Shown here piece after piece: positions 22,366 to 38,677 of a DNA stretch of 64,000 nucleotides (its first letter is position 1; every line of letters begins with the position of its first letter). The stretch comes from Hetaerina americana. Lineage: Eukaryota; Arthropoda; Insecta; Odonata; Calopterygidae. The notes below the pieces were generated by a model that saw only the letters and a program-made list of their open reading frames with translations, had not been told where the DNA came from and did no database searches. A program made the position numbers and the translations under genes. The DNA is taken from assembly GCA_022747635.1 (NCBI GenBank), contig JAKTNV010000007.1, positions 3,359,905 to 3,423,904 on the forward strand, written 5' to 3'.

Positions 22366-25300
22366 CTGCCTCCATAGGATTTCTCCCAACAAACCCCTCT
22401 CTTCGCCCACCATACCAAGTACTTCCTCGTTTGCTTTCTTCTCTGTCCATTTCACCTTCTCCATTCTTCCCCACACCCACATTTCAAAAGCCTCCAATCT
22501 ACGTCTATCCTCCTGCTTCAATGACCACTTTTCCGCACCGTACATAGCTACGCTCCATATCAAAGTTTATACGAGTCTTTTCTTAATATCCTTACTTAAC
22601 GTCCCCGTCATCAACTCCCTCCTCCTAGTGAAAGCCTGTTTGCCTAGCGCAATTCTTCTCCTTACGTCCCTACTACTTTGACCGTGTTGGTCCAAAACAC
22701 TACCGAGATACGTAAACTGTTCTATCTGCTCTAGTTTTTGCCCTCCTATTTTAATGTTGAGCTTAGCCTTTTTCTTTCTAGAAAATCACATAACCTCTGT
22801 TTTATTAATATTGATTCTCATCCCATACCTGTCGCACTGAATTTCCAATTCACTCAGCAATGCTTGCAACCCCTTGGCTGACTGACAAACTAAAGCTTGG
22901 TCATCAGCAAACCTAACTGATTTTACGAATTCCCCGCCCACTTTCATTCCTACCTCCAGTTCTTCCCATGCCTCTTTAATCATTTCCTCTGCATTTAGGT
23001 TGAACAGCAATGGTGATAATGGGCAACCCTGCCTTACACCTCTTCCTAACACTGCCCAACCGGACTCCCCGTTCCCCACTCGCACCTGAGCAGTCTGAGA
23101 CATGTACAGGTTGCAGATTAGCCTCCTTTACCTCCAATCTACTCATATTTTCTGCAGAATACTCATTAGTTTTCCCAATTCACTCTAACAAACGATTTTT
23201 CGAAATCTACGAAACAGGCAAATACCTCCTGGTTGTGTTCTATATTCCTCTTGATTAATAATCTCATTACTGCAATGGCATCACGCGTACCTCTCCCCTT
23301 CCTAAGCCCAAACTGATCATCCCCTAAGTAATCATTTGCCCTACTCTCTATCCTTTTGTTTATGATCCTAAGAACAACTTTAGCTGCGTGGAATATCAAA
23401 CTAATTGTCCTATGGTCCTCACATGACGTGGCCTTTACCTTTATCGGAATAGGAACCAAAACTGATCTCACAAAGTCTTCCGGCCAGATCCCTTCCTCAT
23501 AAATTCTACGGATCAGCCCATATAGCCTCTTCCTCCCACATTTTCCTAAGCATTTTAAAAGTTCCGCGGGAATATTATCCACCCCCATGGCCTAATTTAG
23601 CTTCATCTCCCTTAATGCCGTTTCTATCTCATTGTCAAGTATGCCTGGACCTAAGCTATCTGCCTCCACGTCATGTTCCTTTTCTATGTCTAACTTTGTT
23701 GGTCTAAGCTCTTTACTATACAGTTCTTCTATATATTCCTTCCATCTCTCTTGGATCTTTCCTTGCATCAACTATTACCTTACCCGCCTTATCTCTGACT
23801 GCTATCGTTGATCTCCCTTTCTTACTTCCCGATAAAGATTGAACTTTGCCGTACAGAGCACCGATTTAAGCCTTCCTCTGCAGACTTTCCATATCCTCGC
23901 ACTGCGTCTTCCACCATGCTTCTTTTGCATTATTTGTTGCCCACCTCAATTTATTGTTCAATTATTTGTACTTCATTTTGCCTAATTCTGTATTTACATT
24001 CTTCCATTTTCGCCGTTCATCCATCTTTGTAGTCATCTCATCCGTGATCCATGGTTTCCTAGTCCTTTTAGCGTTAACAGTTCCAATGGTGTCTTTTGCT
24101 GCTTTAGAAAACTTTTTCTTGATACTTTCCCATTTTTTTTCGATAGTACTTAGCTCTTCACCATCCTCTATGATTTCCTCTACCGCCTGTTTGTATTCCT
24201 TCCTTTTCAACCCATTTAATGCTTCTACATTCCATTTTCTAACTCGCCGCCCCTGCCTTATCTTTTTGAAACGTACGCTACATTTCATAACAACTAAATT
24301 GTGGTCTGAGTCCGCATCCGCTCCCGGGAAGCTGTGCGAATTTATCACACTGTTCCTAAACCTGTGTCTAACCAGGATATAATCTAGCTGATATCTTCCT
24401 GAGTCACCTGGCATTTTCCATGTATACCTGCGTCTTTTGTGGTGTCTAAACCAAGTGTTGGTGATGACTAAGCCCTGTCTCCTGCAGAACTCAACTGCTT
24501 TCTCCCCACGGTCATTCCTCGTGCCTAAACCGTAGTCCCCTACCTCATCACCATATCTTCCTTCGCCTACCGTTGCATTCCAATCTCCCATCACCATCAA
24601 ATGTTTCCCTGCAGGAACACACGCGATCATGTCCTCTAACTGATCGTATATCCTATCGACCTCTTCTTCCTTATGGTTGCTCGGTGGCATGTATACCTGA
24701 ATAATAACGTAGTTCGTCTGTTCTGCTTTTATCTCTATTAGTAGTATTCTATCCGTTACCTGCTCTATGTTGACTATGCTTCTTTCTACCTCTTCATTTA
24801 ATACTATGGCTACCCCTCGTTGACTCTCGTCCCCACCACTGTATATTATTCTATACTTATCACTCCAGTAATCCCCGCTATCATTCCATCTCACCTCGCA
24901 TAGACCTAAAATATCTATTTTTCCCCTTTCCAACTCGCGCTTAACATTCTCCAATTTCCCTGTCCTCATCATTGTCCTAACATTCCACATTCCTATTCTA
25001 ACTAATGTGGTCTTCTTCTCCTGCGTCTTCTGTCCTGCTGCTGCTGGTTTTCTCTTTCAAGGGTTTTGTGGAATGACGACCGCGGAAGCCTTGCCTCCCC
25101 CGCTGCCGGGCATGACACACGGCCAATTGGGCCGAGCCCCGTAGTTGCCAGGACTCAAAATCTCTGTATAGTCCATAATGTTAATCTTGGGAATGATAAT
25201 TGAGGTGGTTTCCCGTTGCCTTCCTCAATAGTGTTTTTAACGTGACACCATCACTTACTGGCCGCCCCACTGGGGTCAGACGCCATTGCAGCCGCCTCAC

Positions 25301-25466
25301 TGAGGAACAGACGCTGCGTGGACTACCTTACGTCTGGCTCCTAACCTTCGACCTATCTGGCATGGGTGACCCTACCAGGAGCAATAATTATTACTCCCGC
25401 CAGCACAGCTCTAGGGGTCATCGGAACGCACAAGCCCTTCCACCCAGTCAAGGTTGTAGTCCGGGG

Positions 25467-25470
<4 letters not shown>
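22366..25470 (-). mobile_element. Nearly full-length RTE retrotransposon, minus strand
   Basis: The 5' terminus is at about 25470 (CCGGACTACAACC-type start, then the leader). The endonuclease frame is open at 24990-23962 ([43 protein letters not shown]). RT pieces follow at 23588-23166 and 23103-22786 (RQGCPLSPLLFNL, FADDQALV), and a C-terminal piece at 22563. Several frameshifts occur and the 3' end is missing. It is very similar to the plus-strand copy that starts 110 bp away. Confidence 0.9.
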
Positions 25471-25545
<75 letters not shown>

Positions 25546-25549
25546 CATG

Positions 25550-25582
<33 letters not shown>
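25471..25582. repeat. (TA)n centre between two head-to-head RTE copies
   Basis: The TA tract contains a palindromic ATACATACATGTATGTAT core near 25540-25556. The RTE 5' ends border it on both sides. Confidence 0.9.
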
Positions 25583-29203
<3,621 letters not shown>

Positions 29204-29204
29204 T

Positions 29205-29600
29205 GAGGCTTAAGCCAAGTCTCAGCGATGGAAATGCATGAACGTCATTGTCAGTTAGAAGGGTGCGCAATTCGTCAAGGTTTGCAGAGAGAGTTTGGGC
29301 GTTGAGTTAAATTATTTGAAAAGAACGAGGGTCATATCTAAAAATGTTGCATAAGGTTAATTGATTGTTAAGGAATATGCTTGGAGGCACGTATCGTTCA
29401 GGTTGATCAATGGTTGAAGAGTAAAGACTTCGAGACGTATTTTTACCTCCAAGTTGGAAAGGGACGAATTCCGGTGCCAGAGGATTTAGGGATCTGTGGG
29501 TGCTTTTATGGAAGAATTCTGGTGCAAAAGGGTTTAGGGGCGAAAAGGTTTGCTGAAATCCGCACCGGTATTTTGTGGGTAGTTGGGTAAAATGTGATGA
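29205..29600 (-). mobile_element. LINE endonuclease N-terminal remnant
   Basis: Reverse-strand frames give [20 protein letters not shown], then an [10 protein letters not shown] segment after a shift. This is the N/S-L-x-K-x-DEL...ETWL signature of jockey/CR1-group endonucleases. The rest to 29600 is less certain. Confidence 0.55.
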
Positions 29601-29694
29601 CTCAAGGTCATTATCGGGGAATTCAGTCGTGTATGGGGTATAAATACGGTCGCCCGGAAAGGCGATGGCTTCAGTTTTCTGAGATGCAAAAGTG

Positions 29695-30140
29695 ATTCTG
29701 CTGATAGATTATCTTACCACTGGTTAAACAGCTACTGGACAATACTATGCTAACCTCCTGGACCAGCTACAGCAAAAAATACACGAAAAAAGCTAGGTTT
29801 GGCAAGGAAGGTCATCTTTCATCAAGACAGTGTGCACCCACACACTTAATTTTTGTTGTTGCCATTGCAAAAATACGTGAACTAAGATACGAATTGTGGC
29901 CAGACCCGCCTCATTCGCCTGGTTTAGCTCCTTCAGAGATCCATCTCTTCCCCGAGCTCAAAATGTTCTTCGGTGGAAGGAGATCAAACAAAGAAGTAAC
30001 GGCCGCAGAAGACGGGAATTTTGAAGGCCTGAAGGAATCTTAATTTTTGAGATGTGATCAAGACATTGGAGCATCGCTAGACCAAGTGTATTAGTGTTCA
30101 GGGAGACTACTACAAGTACATCGGAAAATAAAAAAAGTTT
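29695..30140 (+). mobile_element. Mariner transposase C-terminal remnant
   Basis: Frames with shifts give GQYYANLLDQLQQKIHEK, IFHQDS, AIAKIRELRYELWPDPPHSP and GLAPSEIHLFPELKMFFGGR, then the tail SVQGDYYKYI. This is the order of a mariner second and third catalytic region. The third catalytic Asp reads Glu (SEIHLF in place of SDFHLF). No N-terminal part is nearby. Confidence 0.8.
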
Positions 30141-30904
30141 CGATGAGGTAAGTCATTTATTTCTATTCCATTCTAAGAGCGTCTCAAATCACCCTCGTAT
30201 TTCCTGTTTGTCTTTACCGTTAGCTATGAGTCTATTTTTTCATCTAGATGAAGGCTGTCACCCATTGCTGGTTGCTATGTTATTAATTGTCATAAGTTGT
30301 AAACTGAAATTTGTTGGGGGAAGTGGGGAGTGTAGGAGGCGGTGTACCATCGAGTGGAGGGCTTCATGTTTGTGAAAAAATGGTACGAGGAATCATTTGG
30401 AATGATGTGATCATACATTGGGCTTGAAACATGAATAGTCTTAGAACATAGAGTTGAATTTGCGTAGAAGCTCTAAGGGGGCGGACGCAGCTGAGACCAC
30501 CGGTCGAATCGGCATCACCTGTTTAAGTATTTTGGGTTGCCCTTATCACCTGGGAGCAGAGAGAGTTCCATACATTTGTATGACACGCCATTTTTCCCTG
30601 GCATTAAAAACCTGGGACTTGTACACCACAGGTTTCATTTCACTTTGAAAAGTCGAGGTTGGATCTTTTGATATAGGAGTTATGTGATTGTTTTTGATGA
30701 AATAAAGGCACTTTTCCAGATACACACGTTTGTAAATGTGAATGAAATTTGAACCTGATGTTGCCGCAAGTCGGTGAAAGACGTTGTATCTTAAAAACAA
30801 AGTCTGTGGAAAAGTTCGCAATCTTTTAATATGGATAGCAAATACTTCCACGAAGTTAAGCCAGAAACCGAAGAGTAAAAAGATTGTTTTGTGATTATTA
30901 TTTT

Positions 30905-31435
30905 AGGTAATCTAACGGTTAAGGTAGTTCGTTAACATAGGCTTAGGATGTACACAATTACCAAATAAATAATTTGTGACCCCTAGCAGAACACAACATC
31001 CTACTTTACATCAGGTCCCTCTTTAGCTCCGAATACTTTCTTCCTCCCTTCATCCCGTCCAACATCCCTATCCTGTTCCTTCCGTTTCCTCGTCTGCCCA
31101 ACATTCTCCCCTCTATTACAGTCTTCAACATCCCGCTGCCGGTCAATACCCCTTTCATCCACATTTCCTGCCTCCATAGGATTGCTTCCAGCCAACCCCT
31201 CTCTTCGCCCACCATACCAAGTACTTCATCGTTTGTTTTCTTCTCTGTCCATTTCACCTTCTCCATTCTTCTCAACACCCACATTTCAAAAGCCTCCAGT
31301 CTACGTCTATCCTCCTGTTTCAATGACCACATATTTCCGCGCCATACATAACTATACTCCATATATGTTTTAACGAGCATTTTCCCGATATTCCTACTCA
31401 ACGTCCCTGTCATCAATTCTCTCCGCAGGGAAGTC
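30905..31435 (-). mobile_element. 5'-truncated RTE copy (C-terminal end)
   Basis: The 3' terminus is recognisable at 30905 (GGTAATCTAACGGTTAAGGTAG). The region to 31435 encodes the C-terminal domain (LKQEDRRRLEAFEMWVLRRM, NDEVLGMVGEE). Truncation is within the MTGTLS segment. Confidence 0.85.
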
Positions 31436-32102
31436 ATTCCGTCATGTTGGGATGTACATTTATTTCCACCTCTGCCTTTGCAAACAAGGAGACTGAACAT
31501 TACATGTAAACCAATAAACGCTTTAGACACGCTTACGGATTTGCAACTCTCTCCACGAAATAGTGAAAACGGATGCCGTGACTCAAGTAATATTACAATA
31601 CGACTAAAGTTTAAAGTGATTTTAACCGGAGGTCAGGTGTCAGTAACAATCTTCAACATTCCGTATTCGAGCAGAGGCAAAGAATATCATTTAATGGGTG
31701 AAGAAGGGCTCCTTTTACAATCACCGCAGCTTTTCAGAAAAAGAGCTAAATTATGTGAAGGAAGTGACTGGAACTCACCTGGTATGTGATGCCTGGATTA
31801 TTGACTCTGCATCTTAAATTTACAAACAAATAAAAATCCTGGTTGCATCTCAGTGAAAAATTATCCTCAAACAGCGCAGCAGACAACCAGGGGATCAGTC
31901 GGTAAACTTTTACAGGTATGTTAATGTTTTCAACCAGTAAGAATATCTATGCTGTCGAAATCCCGTACTTAAAACCTGAATTTTTTCCCAAGGGCAAAAG
32001 CATCATGAAATTTAAAAATATATACCTGTATACCGGACGCTATTGTCCAGAATCAATGAGTTCATGGTAGGCCCGTCTTCAATTCCGCATGCTTACGTCT
32101 AA
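31436..32102. other. Intergenic stretch, nothing recognised
   Basis: An open frame at 31478-31789 has no known motif or splice support. Confidence 0.35.
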
Positions 32103-32215
32103 GTCATCATTACCTTCCTACTCCTCTTCGTGAAAGCTTCTTTGCCTGACGCCATTCGCTCACGTCGCAACTTCTTCGACCATTTCGGTCCAAAACACTT
32201 CCGGGACAGTCAAAC
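32103..32215 (-). mobile_element. Small decayed RTE fragment
   Basis: About 110 bp resembles the RTE region that encodes the YLGSVLDQHG to GKEAFTRR segment (TTTCGGTCCAAAACACTTCC versus GTTGGTCCAAAACACTACC). Confidence 0.5.
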
Positions 32216-33179
32216 TCCTCAATGGACTGAATAGACTGAAAGATGGATTACCATGGTGTGTTGTATTTGCCCGTTGGTTTGGGCAGTGAACGATAATTAC
32301 AATCTTACAGCTTTCGCAATTGTCAATAGTAGGCACTAAGTCGCGAAGGGAATTCATACGCAGCACATGAGCACTAAACCCAGAATACTTCCGCTAGCTC
32401 TGGGGCGCAGGATACCGCTAAATTATCTCGCACACAAAATTAAAAGATCGAAACACTCGTGACACAAAAGTTATAGTAGTTTAAAAACCATAGGTTGTAG
32501 ATGAACAGAAAAATTACCTCTGGGAATCAATCAAAAGGCTTAAAAATGGCTGGGAATGAATCGCACAGAAACGACTTCCATGCTGGCATACGGGGAATTG
32601 CAGAGGCAGCAATATATGACGAAGATCCGAAAATTAAATAATACAGAAACTTGTAAACCACAAAAAAGTTTTCACACAAAAAAGAAAACAGCCAATAGAG
32701 AACTCGCACAAAAATGCACAATGGTAATCCCAAGATAATCTTTCTTAATCCCTAACCCGGACGTAGCGGATAATTTGGTAAGGCACACACGAAGAAAGGG
32801 GAAATTACGACACGCGCCATTAGAGGTGCACGAGAGGAAAAACCCGCTTTAGATGGAAGAAAAGAAATTAACTCCCGTGTGTAGTGACCAGTACTGCCAG
32901 CAACTGCACGCACACAGACGAGGGCAGAGGCTTCCACACGTCCCAGGGCGGTTTCGGCTGACGACGGAAAATGCCACGAGCACGACGAGAAAGACCGACT
33001 TGGGCAAAAACAGCAAACTTGATCGGCGATAAACAACAAAGTATTGCAGATATCGTGAAGTAAAAAACGCCGTCGAACTCGGTAGCAAAATGTACCCAGG
33101 ATGGGCTAACCAAAATTTAACGAAATGTCTTTATTTTGGCCGAAAACGATGCCGATATCATGAGTCTGATACTTGTCTT
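32216..33179. other. Intergenic stretch, nothing recognised
   Basis: No named repeat or convincing coding exon seen. Confidence 0.35.
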
Positions 33180-33530
33180 TAGAGAGAGAGAGTTAGAGAA
33201 GACGTACGTAGAGAGAGAGGAAGAATCGATTGAGATAGAACAAGGCGAAAGAGAGACGCAGCGAGGCGAGAGAGAGAGAGAGATGAGGATATTGAAAACA
33301 ATTAAGGTGGTTAGAGAAGAAGATGACATAAGAAACCGAAGAGATTCCGACGAAACGAGACAAGTTGAGAGACGATACGAAAGAGAGAGATGACGAATAA
33401 GAGCGATAGAGAGAGAGAGGGTGAAATAGGGAGAGGTAAGAGTGAAAGAGGTATAGAGAAAGAGATATACGAAGGAAGAAAGTGATGTAAGATAGAGAGG
33501 AATTGGGACAGAGAGAGGGAGAGAGAGAGG
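33180..33530. repeat. Purine-rich (GA)n-like low-complexity tract
   Basis: The plus strand is dominated by GAGA repeats with interruptions. The frames it creates are Glu/Arg-rich and not evidence of a gene. Confidence 0.85.
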
Positions 33531-35954
33531 TGCTCTTTACGAAAGAAGAGAATACTCGAGAACTTTTCGTTTTCGTAAAAAACATTTAAGCGATTAAAAT
33601 TACTTAAATCCTAAGTCACGCAAGCTCCGAAATGCTCCGTGACTCTTCGGCATAATTCGGGAAATATTTGATGACTTGAACAGCTACCCATAATCTCTGA
33701 ACGCGTCCTCCGTCCACTATCATCTCCTCGTTCGAATGCTTCAGCTTCAATCATTCTTCTCCATCCTTCTCCACACAAATTCCACAATTCACAGTGCATC
33801 AATTATACAACTATCCTCGATCTTTGAGGCTATACAACGTTAGTGGGTCATTCAAATGTACCACATATTGTTTGGTACCGTTGTAAATCGAAGTACCCGT
33901 TTGTACTTTCGTATAAACGCACGATGAATTCGCATTAAATGCATATAATTTTGAGAGATTTTCAGGAAGGGGAGGGACCGCCGATGACATATTTACGTTA
34001 AAAACGGAATAAATTCCTTTATTCTCTCCTTATCCCTCTTCCTTTGAGTGCCTTTCATCCCTCTGCTCTTGCCTTCCACCGCGCCACATCCCTTCTCCGG
34101 TGAGCCCCAGTTATCACGTGCCGCTCGGATATATCCACCCCGCGATTCACCCGAAAAGAGTGTGGCAGGGAATGTAAGCACAAACAGGAAATAGTGAAGG
34201 GATCCAAAAATATTTAATGCGAAGGTGGCACACCAAAAAAACAGGCGGTTCCGCGGACGCCGATCCTCGGATGTTTCTCCTATCCGGCCCCGTGAGTCAC
34301 TATTTCCCCAAACTCGGTTGAGATATTAATGTCCCAACCATTGATTGGAACAGAGAAGAGTTTTAAAAGAAGGAGGGGGTGGCGACAAAGCCAACTGCGA
34401 GTCGCTCCTCTTACGTCGAACACCACGCTTTATCAAATGGTCACTTCACCAACTAAGGGAAACAATGTCCTTGACTTTGGAATATTCTCCCTCCCTCATA
34501 ACTGCATTTTTGGGACAATGGGAACGCAGATCAGTTTAGAAATGATTAGTTCCCGCTTAAATATTCAATGTTCGTTCCAGGATATGTACATTCTAGAATT
34601 GTAGCATATGGTGGGTCACAGAAGGAGGTAATTAGCGCTCTACCCCGTCACAGTGCCTCAACGGCTCCTCAACGGCGTGTGGCAGGGGATGTAGGATGGT
34701 GGCTCGTATACATGCATTACCTCGCACATTTGACTATACACATATTAGCTCACGTACGAAAACACTCGTGGGCATGTACACCAAAACATGTGGACGAGGG
34801 CATGTACGTATAGGTGTACATAAGAGGGTACACACATGATATATATCATAACAAACATGCGTGTGTGTGTGTGTTATCGATACATCATGCAATTATTGTT
34901 TTATTCGACGAAGTCATTTCAATTTAGTCATTAAATAAATGTTTTAAAGACTTGCGATCGATCGCAGTTGTGAATTCGCAGAGCGCGAGTGGAGACGAGT
35001 GTGCTTGAATCCGTCGGTCACGGCGCCCACGTATCTCCCTCCAATTTCATCTCGGCGGTCGAGTCTACCGCCATTGTAATTCGGTGCGCCATGATAATTC
35101 CTTCCTCGTCGCACTCACTACTCGTGCCTTCCGCCTGGGGGACCTTATGTATCGGGGACGCTTACAGCATATGTCATCGGTATCCTGGGGTTCGGCATTC
35201 AAATGATGGTAGTTACCACGGGGGCTCACGTGACTACTGCGAAAGAACCTAGCAGAAGCGAAGCGAAAGGCAAGATGAGATTGAGGAGGGGTGGATGGGG
35301 AAAGGCCCTCTCGCCATCTTGGGCGTCGGTCGCGACACAGGAGCGATAGCAAATGACCTGAGAAGCCCTCTTGGAATCGCCTCTCGAGCTTAGAGTTGAA
35401 TTGATCGTTTGAAGGGGGTGATAAGGGGGGGGAAAGTGTCGGTGGTATTTCAGCGAGACGGAATCAGAAAGGAAAATGTAAATGGTGATGTTCCGAGGGA
35501 GAGATTCGGGGATATCTCTCCCCTTTCCCTCCCAACCCGCGAAATTTTTAATAGTTTCCGAGAATCCAGCAGGAAGAAGACTGGCAGTCCAACATGATGA
35601 TATTCTCGAGTTAGTTCTCGGAAGGGCTCCTTCCCTTCGGCCGCGACCGCCGAATCAAAGCTAGCTTTGTAATGTCGCCACATCCAACCTATCTATCTAC
35701 CCTTTTTCATCCCCCCTCCCCCCAACCTAACCGACTTTTTCTTATTCCCAGAACGTAACAAATCCTTGTGGGGTCGGAGATTTGACGACACAAGTCACGC
35801 CATTCAAGAGGTTAAAACAATGGGTTTCGACGCAACTCGCCGAGTTCTGCCGTGATGGCCTTCGAAAGGTCAATGAAAGCTGGGAGATATTTACTCATAA
35901 CCTTGGCCGATGAATGTGTAGAGAAGTCTAGAAGATAACAAACAAAAATTAAGT
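33531..35954. other. Intergenic stretch, mostly unassigned
   Basis: I recognise no gene. There is a short (GT)n run near 34858-34874. Scattered frames up to about 90 codons lack motifs and splice context. Confidence 0.35.
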
Positions 35955-36054
35955 TATAATGCAACATTTTCAGAGTGTAAAAGTCAGTCGCCTTGACCGA
36001 GATTCGAACCCGGATCCTTAGATGCCCGACCGAGTGTTGTAGCCAGTTAAGATA
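35955..36054 (-). repeat. tRNA-derived SINE (family 3), minus strand
   Basis: The reverse strand has a tRNA-like head (ATCTTAACTGGCTACAACAC box A region, GGGTTCGAATC box B) and a body CACTCTGAAAATGTTGCATT. A plus-strand relative lies at 60085-60186 with the same body. Confidence 0.7.
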
Positions 36055-36133
36055 CCGAGATTTTGGGGAATTTTAAGGAACAAGATTTGGTAACGAAACA
36101 CCGCACATGCTTGAGAAGCCCCCAAAATCTCGG
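36055..36133. repeat. 14-bp inverted repeat next to the SINE
   Basis: CCGAGATTTTGGGG at 36055-36068 and its exact complement at 36120-36133, enclosing 51 bp. Confidence 0.85.
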
Positions 36134-36910
36134 AGTGTAAGAATACGCCTCAGTAGCTTAAAATGTTGATTCCATGCATTCAAATCAATCTATTAAAAAC
36201 GAACGCTATATATTTGCGCGAGCTGCATGCGTTCCGATTCACATTTTGAGTGAATTTCGTTTTTCTTCACGTTAAGTCATATAGTATGTAGCAATAATAA
36301 TTTTGTTGCTACCGAGGTATTTGTTTCACTAAAGTCGAAGTACGATGCAATACAAGATGGAGGAAACAAGAAGACCAAAGAATAGAGTTTGTGTTCAAGA
36401 AATCCACGCATTCCATCTTTCTTGCGGCACAATACAGCGGGATTTCCCTCGAGAAACTATTTGGTCGTCTCTCCACACATTCATTTATCGATTCGATCAT
36501 TCTCCCGTATTCCAAATTCCATCCACATTGGTCCCTCTCTCGCTCCCACTACCGAAGTGTTATCAGCAGCTGGGCGAGTTAGTTAGTCCAGTGGCTCAAC
36601 CACGGTCGAGTTGATTTGATACTGGAGTCAGCAATCGTGGTTGATCCTTTCAAATGCTGCCAACACTAAAATTACACGGGTAGGAATTTAGCATGGTGCG
36701 AATGCACACTGCAATGAAAGCAAAAAATGCATTTCAGGGGGTGCGCGAACGTCAGGAAGAAATCTGACTTATCGCCTGTATGGATGGCTCAGTGTAAACG
36801 CCTCAGGTTATCGGATTAACTAACTGACAAATATGAGTGACCATTCAAGTACTATTCATTACAAATCGTTGGGATATGAAATTTCAGCTTGAGGGCGAAT
36901 GTTGTTGTGC

Positions 36911-36924
36911 GGGGGGGGGGGGGG
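36911..36924. repeat. Poly(G) run
   Basis: A run of about 13-14 G on the plus strand (poly(C) on the minus), prone to sequencing error. Confidence 0.8.
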
Positions 36925-37139
36925 TGCTTGGACCTCTTGGCCCATTGTGCCCGCCCAAACCTCCTTGTCGAATAGGGTGCCAACCTCCGTCCGGCCATCA
37001 ACTTAGGTGGCATACCGGGTGTTATGGTGTCAACGTGACTAAGCCCTTGCCCTCAAGATAATCAGCAGCGCGCTTACGAGTGTCTTTTGTTTACATCTCA
37101 TCCCTTTACTCCAAGCATCAATGCGTCCTTCCTTTGACG

Positions 37140-37740
37140 AGTAACTTTGGCATCCCAACTGAATGATCCCCGCGGCAAGGGACCTCCCGACCCTGCTGCG
37201 CTTGCCCCTCCGCCTACTAACCTGACTCCGCGCGTTGCCCTGACTCGATCATCGCTACCGAAGCGCTTTCAAACCCGATGCGGCGGCGAGGGGTTTGTAT
37301 CTGAGGCAGCGAGGAAAGGCGGCGGAAGAGTGCGCACGCGTGCCCGGCAGGGAGATAAGGAAGCGACTATCGCCTTGCATTAATTATTAATGGCGCACAT
37401 CCGAGAATCGGGGCGCGTATATCTGTGCGACGATGTTTCGAAGTCCGGCGGGCCGGAGAGAAGGGGTGGGACCGATTCGATGAAAACACCGTCGTCCGTA
37501 GAGGAGGGCTCCATTCGACTCGGGCACCGGCCGCGCGCCTCTCCGTACCCTCCCGCCGACGCCGCCGCTTCCTTCCGTCCGACGCGAGTCGCCTGCAGGG
37601 CTTCCAAGGCAGATCCCGCGCTCGCTTGAAGGTGAGGAATCTGAACTCGCTTTGGGCTGGGGATGAGGTGAGAGAGGTCAACTTAGAGCCCGAGCGTATA
37701 TCTCCGTCACCGTCGTTCTTCGAACCCGTTTACTCTTCTT
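37140..37740 (+). promoter_or_regulatory. CpG-rich block: candidate promoter and untranslated first exon
   Basis: CpG and GC content rise sharply compared with the AT-rich surroundings. A good donor AAG|GTGAGG lies at 37631/37632. The nearest downstream match is an acceptor TATTTTTTCCAG at 41034 just before the Ig-gene start codon. I infer, without transcript support, that this may be the 5' end of that gene. Confidence 0.35.
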
Positions 37741-38286
37741 AGAACGTGGAACCTTAGGATACTGTTTTCCACTCGTGATATACGCCGACTTTCCAGGAGC
37801 ACCCGTGATTTAAATGGAAAGAAAAAGTGCGATGAACTAGCGCAATCCCTATCCATTAACTACATCTTGTACATCAGACTAATAATGAATTTTATCGGGA
37901 AAGATGACACCAAATTTGTAAAGAAATTATTAAGTGGCGCGCAATTCAATATCGAATAATTGTATGGCACCAGAGAGTATAAATAACTGGAAAATGTGTT
38001 GAAAAGATCCGCATAATCGGTTGAAGCCGAATGTCTCGGAGGTGATACCAAATATCGAAGTAGTCGTATTGATTGTGGCTTTATTTCTTTCCTCGAAAGT
38101 AATCGCCATTTTACACAACGCACAACCGCGAATGTTTTCACATGTCTGAGTAAAGAACCACTTGAGCACGCACATACATGTATAGAATCTAAGCAAGCCT
38201 ACAAGGAACATTGAAATGCATAACTAAATATACATATGCGAATCAATATATGCGTCAAACTCGTCGTTCTTGCACTCGATGCAACA

Positions 38287-38329
38287 CCTGACCGTTCCGC
38301 ACCCCGTCAATGGGTGCGGAACGGTCAGG
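38287..38329. repeat. Perfect 18-bp hairpin with 7-nt loop
   Basis: CCTGACCGTTCCGCACCC at 38287-38304 and its exact complement at 38312-38329, with loop CGTCAAT. GC-rich in an AT-rich region. Confidence 0.95.
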
Positions 38330-38677
38330 AGGAGAGTCACAGGCATCGCGGTGTGGTGGGATCACCAGAGGAATGAATGCGCGGGGCAGCCTATCCTTGG
38401 TCGAGGAATCGTGACTCCTTCTCTTCGACCATTCCCAATGGATGATCGCCCCTAGAATCGCTTTTCATTCCTCGAAACGTAGTCCCCAACATAATTTGAT
38501 ACGTATTCTTCCACTTTAATGGTACACATATTTAAAAATCGAGTAGACGTAAGATATTGAAAAAAGAGTGATGCTGTGGATTCTTAAAGAAAAATTTTTC
38601 ATGAATCTTCAAAAAAAAAATTTAGATCATGTTCCAAGACCTGCAAGCCCAAAACGAATTTGGAGAGCCATCAGCTA

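Noticed and set aside
33136..33393. Glu/Arg-rich 85-codon frame
   Set aside because: Product of a purine-rich low-complexity tract; no splice or start support.
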